From positions 101,305 to 165,304 of the forward strand of contig NZ_JAHWZX010000008.1 in assembly GCF_019351405.1 (NCBI RefSeq): a stretch of DNA of 64,000 nucleotides, read 5' to 3'. Both the position numbers and the translations under genes were made by a program. The notes under the pieces were generated by a model. The model was not told the DNA's origin and did not search any database. It was given only the letters and a program-made list of their open reading frames with translations. Shown here piece by piece: positions 37,157 through 47,508 of the stretch. The stretch's first letter is position 1; each line of letters opens with the position of its first letter. This stretch comes from Stakelama flava. Its GTDB lineage: Bacteria > Pseudomonadota > Alphaproteobacteria > Sphingomonadales > Sphingomonadaceae.

Positions 37157-38148
37157 AGCGACAGCACCTCTATTTCCTCGGACGTGGCGGCGGCCGCCCG
37201 CGACAGCGGGTTGCGCACCTTCATGGTGAAGGGGGCCGCCTCCACTTCGAATATATCGCCTTCGCGCGTCGTCACATTGTCGGCGAAGGACAGCGTTGCC
37301 GTGCCGAAGAAATGGACATGGACGTCGCCGGGGCGGCGGAACAGATCATATTTGAAATGATGATGTTCCAGATTGCGCAGCGAATGCGACATATTGGCTT
37401 CGCCCGACAGGAAAGGCTTTTCCCACAGCGTTTTGCCGTCGCGAACGATCCGGCTGGTGCCGCGCACATCGTCGGGAAGGTCGCCCAGCAGCAATTCGGG
37501 ACCAAGCGATGCCTGCCGCAATTTCGAATGGGCGAGCCACAGATAGTTGCCGCGTTCGGTCACATGGTCCGAAAATTCATTGGCGAGCGCGAAGCCCAGC
37601 CGGCGCGGCCGGCCGCGATCATCGATGATATAGATTCCGGCGATTTCCGGCTCTTCGGACCCGTCGAGCGCAAAATCGGGCGATTCGAATGCAGCCCCCG
37701 GCGCGACAAGGCAGCTTCCGTCGCCCTTGTAGAACCATTCCGGCTGGACGCCGGTTTCGCCCGCGCCCGGCTTTCCGCCTTCCAGCCCCATGTTGAACAT
37801 CCGCATCGAATCGGTCATCTGCCCGCCGGCCGCGGCCTGATGCATCTTGTTACGCCCCTCGGCCGAGCCGAGATGGGTAAGGCCGGTGCCGGTCAACAGG
37901 CAGTGCGCGGGATCGGGATGGTCGATCGGCGACAGGAGGCGACCCTCGGCCATCATCGATTCAATGTCCACCGCCTCGCCCACCGCGCCGCGCGCCGCCT
38001 CGGCCAGCGAAACGCCGCGTGCGATCGCATCGCCGGCCAGATCGTAAGTGCTCGCAATGCCCTTCAGGCGGACGGACGTCGCGCCTTCGTCATCCAGCAT
38101 TGCGACCGCCCGCGCGCCGTTCGGCTCGCGAAACTGAATCAAACGCAC
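37153..38148 (-). CDS. AraD1/GguC-type FAH-fold protein, probable 2-keto-3-deoxy-L-arabonate dehydratase
   Basis: A 331-residue protein of the fumarylacetoacetate-hydrolase superfamily in the AraD1/GguC branch: MRLIQFREPNGARAVAMLDD at the start, LLTGTGLTHLGSAEGRNKMH, PEWFYKGDGSCLVAPG and the metal-site block EEPEIAGIYIIDDRGRPRRLGF. AraD1 has been linked by mutant-fitness studies to conversion of 2-keto-3-deoxy-L-arabonate to alpha-ketoglutarate semialdehyde, replacing the unrelated DHDPS-type AraD. It is the first gene of operon 2, divergent from the TonB receptor gene. Confidence 0.87.
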   Translation of the reverse strand: MRLIQFREPNGARAVAMLDDEGATSVRLKGIASTYDLAGDAIARGVSLAEAARGAVGEAVDIESMMAEGRLLSPIDHPDPAHCLLTGTGLTHLGSAEGRNKMHQAAAGGQMTDSMRMFNMGLEGGKPGAGETGVQPEWFYKGDGSCLVAPGAAFESPDFALDGSEEPEIAGIYIIDDRGRPRRLGFALANEFSDHVTERGNYLWLAHSKLRQASLGPELLLGDLPDDVRGTSRIVRDGKTLWEKPFLSGEANMSHSLRNLEHHHFKYDLFRRPGDVHVHFFGTATLSFADNVTTREGDIFEVEAAPFTMKVRNPLSRAAAATSEEIEVLSL

Positions 38149-38321
38149 GTAATTTTTCTCCTGATCATGAACCCCGACGGGCGGGTCGGATTATATTGTT
38201 TCCGTCCAGCCTCCGGCCACCGCCCTGTTACACGCCGTTTCCGATCAACGCGCAAATCGGGGCATCGGCAGACCACTGATAGCATAGCGATTAACGCTCT
38301 CCGGTCATTGTCGAAACAGAT

Positions 38322-38333
38322 TACTCAGACATT
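38322..38333 (-). promoter_or_regulatory. Candidate operator C (core TGTCTGAGTAAT)
   Basis: On the plus strand it reads ATTACTCAGACA; on the minus strand it is identical to the 12-base core of site B. It lies about 175 bp before the AraD1 start and is oriented towards operon 2. Flanks differ from those of sites A and B (AA before and CTGTTT after on the minus strand), so only the core is conserved. Confidence 0.55.
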
Positions 38334-38494
38334 TAAGATAGAATCGCAAGGTCATTCCATTGCGCGGTGCAGCATCGCACCCTGCCCTGGCGTTGAACAT
38401 CGGTTCAGTTGAGCGATCGGCACTTCGCGAGACAATTTGTCCGAGAAAACGCATTTACGCTCTTGCAGCACGGGAAAACCCGCTCTAGGTCCTA

Positions 38495-38510
38495 TTGTCT
38501 GAGTAATAAC
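38495..38510 (+). promoter_or_regulatory. Candidate operator B (TTGTCTGAGTAATAAC)
   Basis: It lies 43 bp before the TonB-receptor start and matches site A (28402-28419) at 14 of its 16 positions. Position relative to the start codon suggests overlap with the promoter or the transcript start, as expected for a repressor. Confidence 0.6.
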
Positions 38511-38553
38511 TAGATGCGCTCAGCGCACGACACAAGGTAGGGGAGATCGGCAA

Positions 38554-41436
38554 ATGCTTAACAAGGCCATGATTCTGTGCTCCGCATCGCTTTTTGCGGT
38601 CGCAATTGCGGGCCCGGCCCGGGCGCAGGACACAAATCAGGATAATCAGGCGCCCGCCCGGCAGAATGACCGGACCAGCGACGACAGCCAGAACGACACT
38701 TCGACACAGCCAGCCGCGCAGGCCCCGGTCGCGCAGGACATCGTGGTCACCGGCGTCCGCGCCAGCCTCAGCAAATCGGTCGAGATCAAGCGCGATTCCA
38801 CGCAGATCGTCGATTCGGTGGTCGCCACCGATATCGGCAAACTGCCCGACAACAATGTGGTAGAGGCGCTCCAGCGGCTTAGCGGTGTTCAGGTGACCGA
38901 CCGCGGCGGCGGCGAGACATCGACGCTGTCGATCCGTGGCCTTACCGATCCGCTGACCACCTGGAACGGGCGCGACGTATTCACCGGATCGGGGCGCTCC
39001 TTCTCGTTGCAGGATATTCCCGCCAGTCTGCTGAGCCGGGTCGATGTTTACAAGACGCGCGCCGCGGACCAGATTCCCACCGGCCTTGCCGGGCAGATCG
39101 ACGTCATCACCCGCCGCCCGCTGGATTTCGACGGACTTGCCGTCAGCGCGGTAGCGCGCGGCATCTATGACGAGAGCGCGGAAACCTTCAACCCGAACCT
39201 GAACGCCACGATCAGCGATCATTGGGAAACCGGAATCGGCGATATCGGCGTGATGGTGAGCGGCAGCTATTCGCGCACCAAATATCGCGACATGAGCGTG
39301 ACCGCAGGCGCGCTGGTCCCATTCGCGACTGAGAACCCGCCGGAGGGCAGCCCGTACACCCCGCTTGAGCGCATTTTCCCCGGCTCCGACACCTGGCAGG
39401 CCGGCACCAAGGCGGGGTTGCCCTACGAACCCGGATCAACGCTCGACATCAATGGCGTCGAGACGCCCTATTATCTGTCACGCGACGCTGTGTTCAGCAG
39501 CGATCTGCACGGCAAGCGCGAGCGGCCTTCGGTCAATGCGGCGCTGCAATGGGCGCCTGACGAGAACCAGACCTATACGGCAGAGTTCATGTGGACCGGC
39601 TTTCGTCAATCCACCTTCAACAATCTGATGTTCAGCTATGTCGACTGGTGGGGCGATCTTGGTGATGATCCGGGATCGACCTTCACCCTGTACGACGGCA
39701 CCAATATCATAAAATCGCGTACGGTCGGCAGCGTGTATGGATTCAATAGTTCCGATTACACAAAATCGAAGACCGACACCTTTGTCTATGCACTGAATGG
39801 GCAGTGGAAGGTCAATGATGGCGGCACGATCACTGCCGATCTGTCGTATCAGGACTCCAAATATTCGACCGACTTTTTCGCGATGCGGACCTTCCGCACC
39901 GCCGACAGCATCACCGCCGATTTCAATGCAGGCGGCGGGGTCGCCTCCTATCACTTCGGGGATGACAGCCTGCTGACCGATCCGAACCAATGGACGATCG
40001 GCGAATTATACGACAACTCGAACACCAACTCCGGCAAAGCCTATACACTGAAAGTGGATGGCGTGCAGGAAGTTGATGGCGGGTTTTTCAAAAGCTTTCA
40101 GGCGGGCATTCGCTATGATGACCGTAAGGCGAGCGCTGCCACGCGCAGCTCTGACGCCGGCATACTCGGCCTGCCGCTGACCGCACTGGGCGAAGAAGCG
40201 CTCTACACGAACTCCGACTTTTTCAACGGCAGGGCCGATGTGCCTACATCGTGGGTCGTGCCAAACGGATCGTGGCTCTATAAAAATGCCGATACCATCC
40301 GGCAGCTCTATCTCGATACCTTGGATACGACGAACGGCATTGCCGTGTCTTCCGACCAGCAGATGATCAACGTCTTCAATATCGACGAGATCACCATGGC
40401 GGCCTATTTTCAGGCGAATGCACAGATCAATATCTTCGGGCGCCCGCTCAAATTGCAGGCCGGTGCGCGCTATGTCGATGTAGATACCGATGTGCGTTTC
40501 ACCGATCAGTACACGCTGGAAACGACGTCGGCATCGGCCACGACCGCGAAAATGCTGCCCAGCTTCACCGCCCGGTACGACATCACGCCGAATTTGCTGA
40601 TCCGCTTCAACTACGGACAGACGTTGCGGCGTCCGGCATTTGCCGACCTGAACCCGAATTACACGCTTACCGGTGATCTCACCGAAGTCGGATATGGCAC
40701 CGGATCGCGCGGCAATCCCGATCTGCAACCGACCGAATCGACCAATTACGATCTGTCGCTTGAATGGTATTTCGCGCCCGACAGCATGGTGTACGGCACG
40801 CTGTTCCGCCGTGATGTGGAAGGTCTGGTAGTAACCACCACCGCGCTCGAAACGGTAAACGGTACCGGTCTCAATACCAATGTGTTTAACGTGTCGCGGC
40901 CGACCAATTCGTCAAACGGGGTGCTGAAAGGCATTGAGGCCGGGTTCGTCGTTTTCCCCGACCTGCCGGGACTCCTCAACGGGCTTGGCGCGCAGGGCAG
41001 CCTGACGGTGCTCGATTCCTCGCAGAACGTCCCCTTCGACGTCGACATGAATACCGGCGAGGTGTTGAGCGAGGTCAAGACTGACTTTTTCGGCGTTTCC
41101 GATTTCTCCTACAACATCACCGGGGTCTATCAGCACGGGCCGCTCAGCCTGCGGCTCGCCTATGTCTGGCGAAGCAAGTTCCTGTATTCGAACGAAGCGG
41201 CGCTTTTTGCCAATCCGATCGGCATCTGGCGCAAACCCGAATCGAGCCTCGATTTCCAGCTTACCTATGACATCACCCCGCATCTCGGCTTCACGCTGGA
41301 CGCGGTCAACCTGACCAAGCAAACGCAGCAGAACTATTACAAGTTCGAAGATGCCGGCGGGCCGGAGATGTTCAATCTGGGCACGACCATTATTCCGCGC
41401 ACCTTTGCGATCGGCGTGCGCTACCGGTACGACTGA
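38554..41436 (+). CDS. TonB-dependent receptor for arabino-oligosaccharides (predicted substrate)
   Basis: Outer-membrane active transporter, 960 residues. A signal peptide (to about 25, PARAQ) is followed by a disordered Gln/Asn/Asp linker, a TonB box DIVVTG (62-67), a plug domain (SVVATDIGKLPDNNVVEALQRLSGVQV, then IRGL) and a 22-strand barrel ending in the aromatic YRYD. It is of the Caulobacter/Sphingomonas sugar-receptor type and has no FecR-interacting signalling domain. GGGGAG lies ahead of the ATG. Substrate is inferred from the GH43, GH51 and GH127 neighbours. Confidence 0.93.
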   Translation: MLNKAMILCSASLFAVAIAGPARAQDTNQDNQAPARQNDRTSDDSQNDTSTQPAAQAPVAQDIVVTGVRASLSKSVEIKRDSTQIVDSVVATDIGKLPDNNVVEALQRLSGVQVTDRGGGETSTLSIRGLTDPLTTWNGRDVFTGSGRSFSLQDIPASLLSRVDVYKTRAADQIPTGLAGQIDVITRRPLDFDGLAVSAVARGIYDESAETFNPNLNATISDHWETGIGDIGVMVSGSYSRTKYRDMSVTAGALVPFATENPPEGSPYTPLERIFPGSDTWQAGTKAGLPYEPGSTLDINGVETPYYLSRDAVFSSDLHGKRERPSVNAALQWAPDENQTYTAEFMWTGFRQSTFNNLMFSYVDWWGDLGDDPGSTFTLYDGTNIIKSRTVGSVYGFNSSDYTKSKTDTFVYALNGQWKVNDGGTITADLSYQDSKYSTDFFAMRTFRTADSITADFNAGGGVASYHFGDDSLLTDPNQWTIGELYDNSNTNSGKAYTLKVDGVQEVDGGFFKSFQAGIRYDDRKASAATRSSDAGILGLPLTALGEEALYTNSDFFNGRADVPTSWVVPNGSWLYKNADTIRQLYLDTLDTTNGIAVSSDQQMINVFNIDEITMAAYFQANAQINIFGRPLKLQAGARYVDVDTDVRFTDQYTLETTSASATTAKMLPSFTARYDITPNLLIRFNYGQTLRRPAFADLNPNYTLTGDLTEVGYGTGSRGNPDLQPTESTNYDLSLEWYFAPDSMVYGTLFRRDVEGLVVTTTALETVNGTGLNTNVFNVSRPTNSSNGVLKGIEAGFVVFPDLPGLLNGLGAQGSLTVLDSSQNVPFDVDMNTGEVLSEVKTDFFGVSDFSYNITGVYQHGPLSLRLAYVWRSKFLYSNEAALFANPIGIWRKPESSLDFQLTYDITPHLGFTLDAVNLTKQTQQNYYKFEDAGGPEMFNLGTTIIPRTFAIGVRYRYD

Positions 41437-41458
41437 TCCGTTCTTTCGGGAATATCAT

Positions 41459-41498
41459 GCTCGCCGGAATCGGGAAGCGCCTTCCGGTTCCGGCGGGC
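41459..41498 (+). other. Stem-loop between the TonB-receptor and GH43 genes
   Basis: A long imperfect hairpin, GCTCGCCGGAATCGGGAAG against CTTCCGGTTCCGGCGGGC with a three-base loop, starts 23 bp after the receptor stop. It has no T run. It could stabilise the receptor mRNA or partly end transcription, so that receptor and hydrolase are made in different amounts from one operon. Confidence 0.55.
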
Positions 41499-41533
41499 TT
41501 GCCGCCATTCGGCACAAATGAAAGCGAGAGAAG

Positions 41534-42625
41534 ATGACGCCATCGCGCATCGCAACCTGCTCATTTTATGCCGTCGCGCTCACGCTTGCCGGTTGCGCAA
41601 GCGATGCCGCCGCCCCTGCCGCCGCTTCCGCCCCGAATGACGGCGCGTCGTCGCAGGTGCCGGTTACGGGCGATATCGTGCCGGTCCACGATCCGGAGAT
41701 GCTTCGCGACGGATCGACCTATTATCTGTTCACCACAGGCCATGTCGGCAGCCCGCAGGGATTGCTGCCCATGCGCACGTCGCATGACCTGCACGAATGG
41801 AAATTCGCCGGCCCCGCCCTTGCCGACATCCCCGCCTGGGCGAAAGAGGCCGTGCCGGGGACGAGCGGCACCTGGGCCCCGCATATCGTGAAGATCGGCG
41901 GGCAATACCGGCTATATTATTCAATCTCGACCTTCGCCAAAAATCGCTCGGCGATCGGTCTTCTGACCAATAATGTCCTCGATCCCGACGCTCCGGCGCG
42001 CGGATGGCAGGACCGGGGCGCGGTCGTCACGACAAACAGCGACGATGATTACAATGCCATCGACCCGGCGGTGTTTACCGATGCGAAGGGACGCGAATGG
42101 ATGGCGTTCGGCAGCTTCTGGGGCGGGCTGAAAATGGTCGAACTCGATCCCGCCACCGGCAAAAGGCTGGCAGGCAACCCGCAGGTCTACAGCATCGCAG
42201 CACGGCCGCGATTGCGTGCGGATGCAACCGCCCCCGGCGCGGGTAGCGAACCGGGGTCCGGTGCAATCGAAGCGCCGTTCGTGATCGCGCATGACGGGCG
42301 CTATTATCTGTTCGCTTCGTTCGGATTTTGCTGCCGGGGCGCGAAGAGCACCTACAGCACCGTGGTCGGCCGGTCCGACACCCCCACCGGCCCCTATATC
42401 GATCGCGACGGCACGCCGATGATGCAGGGCGGCGGCACCGAAATCCTTTCATCGGGTCAGGGCGACGACAGCCGTTTCGTCGGGCGCGGCCATGTTTCGA
42501 TTCTACAGGATGCGGATCAGGACTATATCATCTACCACGCATACGATAGGCAGGCGAACGGCGCACCGACGTTACGGATCCGGAGGATCAACTGGACCGA
42601 TAACGGCTGGCCGGTAGCCGACTGA
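41534..42625 (+). CDS. GH43 lipoprotein, probable endo-1,5-alpha-L-arabinanase
   Basis: A 363-residue five-bladed propeller hydrolase. The N-terminus carries a lipobox (LTLAGC, Cys21), so it is lipid-anchored, plausibly at the outer membrane. GH43 residues are visible: base Asp53 in VHDPEMLRDG, the pKa-modulating Asp in YNAIDPAVF, and the acid Glu in SGAIEAPFVI. The GTWAPHIVKIGGQYRLYYS and FGSFWGGLKMVELD blocks are typical of arabinan-active members. It sits between the receptor and the sugar symporter in operon 3. Exo-acting GH43 enzymes cannot be excluded. Confidence 0.9.
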   Translation: MTPSRIATCSFYAVALTLAGCASDAAAPAAASAPNDGASSQVPVTGDIVPVHDPEMLRDGSTYYLFTTGHVGSPQGLLPMRTSHDLHEWKFAGPALADIPAWAKEAVPGTSGTWAPHIVKIGGQYRLYYSISTFAKNRSAIGLLTNNVLDPDAPARGWQDRGAVVTTNSDDDYNAIDPAVFTDAKGREWMAFGSFWGGLKMVELDPATGKRLAGNPQVYSIAARPRLRADATAPGAGSEPGSGAIEAPFVIAHDGRYYLFASFGFCCRGAKSTYSTVVGRSDTPTGPYIDRDGTPMMQGGGTEILSSGQGDDSRFVGRGHVSILQDADQDYIIYHAYDRQANGAPTLRIRRINWTDNGWPVAD

Positions 42626-42652
42626 AAAGATAGATGAGGAGCAGCGACGTCG

Positions 42653-43990
42653 ATGGTATCTGGAGCACCTGCGGGACCAACTGGAGCCGCGCATCCGCGC
42701 AAAACCTATACCGCCGCCCTGTCGGTTCTTGCCTCGCTATTCTTCATGTGGGGCTTCATCACCGTCCTTAACGATATTCTGATCCCGCATCTGAAAATCG
42801 TTTTCGACCTGAACTATACCAAAGCGCTGCTGGTGCAGTTTGTATGGTTCATCGCCTATTTCGTGATGTCGATCCCCTCGGCCAAGCTGCTCGAACGCAC
42901 GGGCTATAAATGGTCGATCGTCATCGGCCTTGGCATCATGGCGATCGGCGCGCTTGGCTTCCTGCCCGCCTCGCAATTCGTATCCTATGGCTTCTTCCTC
43001 GCCGCACTGTTCGTGCTGGCGTCTGGAATCACGCTGCTTCAGGTCGCGGCGAACCCGTATGTGTCGGTGCTCGGCCCGCCCGAAACCTCCTCCTCGCGCC
43101 TCAATCTTGTTCAGGCGATGAATTCGGCCGGTACGATGGTGGCACCGCTGTTCGGCAGCCTGCTGATCCTTGGCCGAAGCAGTTCCGGATCGGTCGAAGG
43201 GGGCGACACCGTCGCTGCCAAGCTGACCGAGGCGCAAAAGCTTGCCGACGCGCAGTCGGTTCAGCTTCCCTATCTCGGCATCGTCGCGGTGCTGTTGATC
43301 CTCGCCGTCATCTTCGCGCTGATCAAGCTCCCCGATCTGGGCAGCGACACCCGCCGCCTGGCGCGTGAGGAACGCCGGAAGCACAGCCTTTGGAAACATC
43401 GCAACCTGGTGTTCGGCATCCCGGCGATCTTCATCTACCTGATCGCGGAAATCGGCGTGGGCAGCCTGCTCATCAGCTTCATCACCATGCCCGATATCGG
43501 CGCGCTGACGCCCGAACGGGCGGGCACCTATCTCACCCTGCTATGGGGCGGGATGATGGTGGGCCGCTTTGCCGGCAGCGTTCTGATGCGCTTCATCCGT
43601 GCCGAAATGATGCTGGCGGGCGCGTCGGTCGGTGCGTTCACGCTGCTGATGGTCGTCATCTTCGCCACCGGGCATGTATCGATGTGGGCGCTGGTGCTGG
43701 TCGGCCTGTTCCATTCGATCATGTTCCCGACGATCTTCACGCTCGGCATTCGCGGGCTCGGCCCGCTTACCGAAGAAGGGTCCGGACTGCTCATCATGGC
43801 GATCGCTGGCGGCGCGCTGGCGACCGGTCAGGGCTGGGTCGCGGATCATTTCGGCCTGCAATGGTCGTTCCTGCTGCCCGCGGCATGCGAACTGTACGTG
43901 CTGTTCTACGCTTTGTGGGGCAGCAGACCGACAAATGCGCTGGAAGCCGAACAGCCGCTCGAAGCGGCACCCGCCGGCGTTCCGGAATAA
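42653..43990 (+). CDS. FHS-family sugar:H+ symporter (FucP/GluP-like), probable arabinose transporter
   Basis: Inner-membrane major facilitator of the fucose/glucose/galactose symporter family, 445 residues and about twelve helices. Family blocks are FFMWGFITVLNDILIPHLK, LVQFVWFIAYFVMSIPSAKL, ITLLQVAANPYVSVLGPPE and RLNLVQAMNSAGTMVAPLFG. It follows GH43 by 27 bp in operon 3 and should carry the monosaccharide released in the periplasm into the cytosol, where the dehydrogenase, lactonase and dehydratases act. Confidence 0.9.
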   Translation: MVSGAPAGPTGAAHPRKTYTAALSVLASLFFMWGFITVLNDILIPHLKIVFDLNYTKALLVQFVWFIAYFVMSIPSAKLLERTGYKWSIVIGLGIMAIGALGFLPASQFVSYGFFLAALFVLASGITLLQVAANPYVSVLGPPETSSSRLNLVQAMNSAGTMVAPLFGSLLILGRSSSGSVEGGDTVAAKLTEAQKLADAQSVQLPYLGIVAVLLILAVIFALIKLPDLGSDTRRLAREERRKHSLWKHRNLVFGIPAIFIYLIAEIGVGSLLISFITMPDIGALTPERAGTYLTLLWGGMMVGRFAGSVLMRFIRAEMMLAGASVGAFTLLMVVIFATGHVSMWALVLVGLFHSIMFPTIFTLGIRGLGPLTEEGSGLLIMAIAGGALATGQGWVADHFGLQWSFLLPAACELYVLFYALWGSRPTNALEAEQPLEAAPAGVPE

Positions 43991-44001
43991 GGATGGATCG
44001 G

Positions 44002-44028
44002 GGGCGCCGGGAACGTACCGGCGCCCTT
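44002..44028. terminator. Stem-loop between convergent symporter and regulator genes
   Basis: A perfect 9-bp GC stem, GGGCGCCGG paired with CCGGCGCCC, with a seven-base loop, lies between the stops at 43990 and 44031. The T run is short, so termination strength is uncertain. Confidence 0.6.
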
Positions 44029-44030
44029 CG

Positions 44031-44813
44031 CTACAGGGTTTTTTCGCCATCCATTATCGCGCGCTTTCGCTGCGGCGCGCGCGATTGCTTGGTATCCAGA
44101 AACGCCATATCGACCAGTTCGACCATGGCATGGTGCGCGGCGTCGGCATCGCCCGCCGCGACCGCTTCATACACCTTGCGATGATCGGGCAGGGGATCGC
44201 GCGGCAACGGGCTGTTGCGTTGCTTGAACACGGTTGTCCACGCCACCGCCGCGCCGACGCCGCTGGTCAGCGTGGTGAGGAACGGGTTCGCCGAAGCCTC
44301 CAGCATGGCGGCGTGAAATTCCTGGTCGGCGACGCGTCCCGCTTCGGTCGCGAGCGTGTGTTCGCCCATCGCATCCAACGCAGCGGCCATGCGTTTGACA
44401 TGCGGCTGCTCACGACGCCGGGCGGCCAGCGCCGCAGCCTGCGGTTCAACGATCCTGCGCAGTTCGAACAGGCTGGCGACCAGCGCATCGTCCGGTTCGG
44501 ATTCGAATATCCATGACAGAACGTCGGGATCGAGCAGCTGCCATTTCCCCCGCTCACTGACGCGGGTGCCGGTTTTCGGGCGAGATTCGACCAGTCCCTT
44601 TGCCGCCAGAATACGCACCGCTTCGCGATAGGCGGTGCGCGAGACGTGCAACCGATCGCTCGCCGCGACTTCGCCGTTCAGCGTTTCGCCGGGTCGGTAG
44701 ACCCCGGATACGATCTGAATGCCGATGTCGCGCGCAATGGTGCCGTGGATACGCAGCGACTTGCGCCGCGACTGCGCGTCGGGAAGATCATTCGACTTGT
44801 CTTTCGACGTCAT
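44031..44813 (-). CDS. GntR-family regulator, FadR (FCD) subfamily
   Basis: A 260-residue DNA-binding regulator. The N-terminal winged helix-turn-helix shows GEVAASDRLHVSRTAYREAVRILAAKGLVESRPKTGTRV (about 47-85). The C-terminal FCD domain has FELRRIVEPQAAALAA, DQEFHAAMLEASANPFL and DHRKVYEAVAAGDADAAHHAM, whose His/Asp residues usually bind a metal and a small acid. Position at the edge of the arabinose locus makes it the likely regulator; sugar-acid intermediates such as L-arabonate are plausible effectors (inference). Divergent from gyrB. Confidence 0.9.
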   Translation of the reverse strand: MTSKDKSNDLPDAQSRRKSLRIHGTIARDIGIQIVSGVYRPGETLNGEVAASDRLHVSRTAYREAVRILAAKGLVESRPKTGTRVSERGKWQLLDPDVLSWIFESEPDDALVASLFELRRIVEPQAAALAARRREQPHVKRMAAALDAMGEHTLATEAGRVADQEFHAAMLEASANPFLTTLTSGVGAAVAWTTVFKQRNSPLPRDPLPDHRKVYEAVAAGDADAAHHAMVELVDMAFLDTKQSRAPQRKRAIMDGEKTL

Positions 44814-44910
44814 CTTGCTCTTCTAGCGTGATGTCCGCGCTTAACAACAGTTCCATTTCCGTTCGGACTTTGCGACTTGGACGAAACGTCGGGCGGCATG
44901 ATCCGTATAA

Positions 44911-47466
<2,556 letters not shown>

Positions 47467-47508
47467 GCCCGCCGCACGCCTTTTGGCGAAAGAAATCAGG
47501 ATACCAGC

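Larger units (their letters stand above)
38149..38553. promoter_or_regulatory. Divergent promoter region of operons 2 and 3
   Basis: A 405-bp gene-free region between the AraD1 and TonB-receptor starts. It is visibly less GC-rich than the genes around it. It contains two copies of the TGTCTGAGTAAT core in opposite orientation (38322-38333, reverse; 38496-38507, forward), each nearer to one of the two divergent genes. No small gene is supported. Confidence 0.6.
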
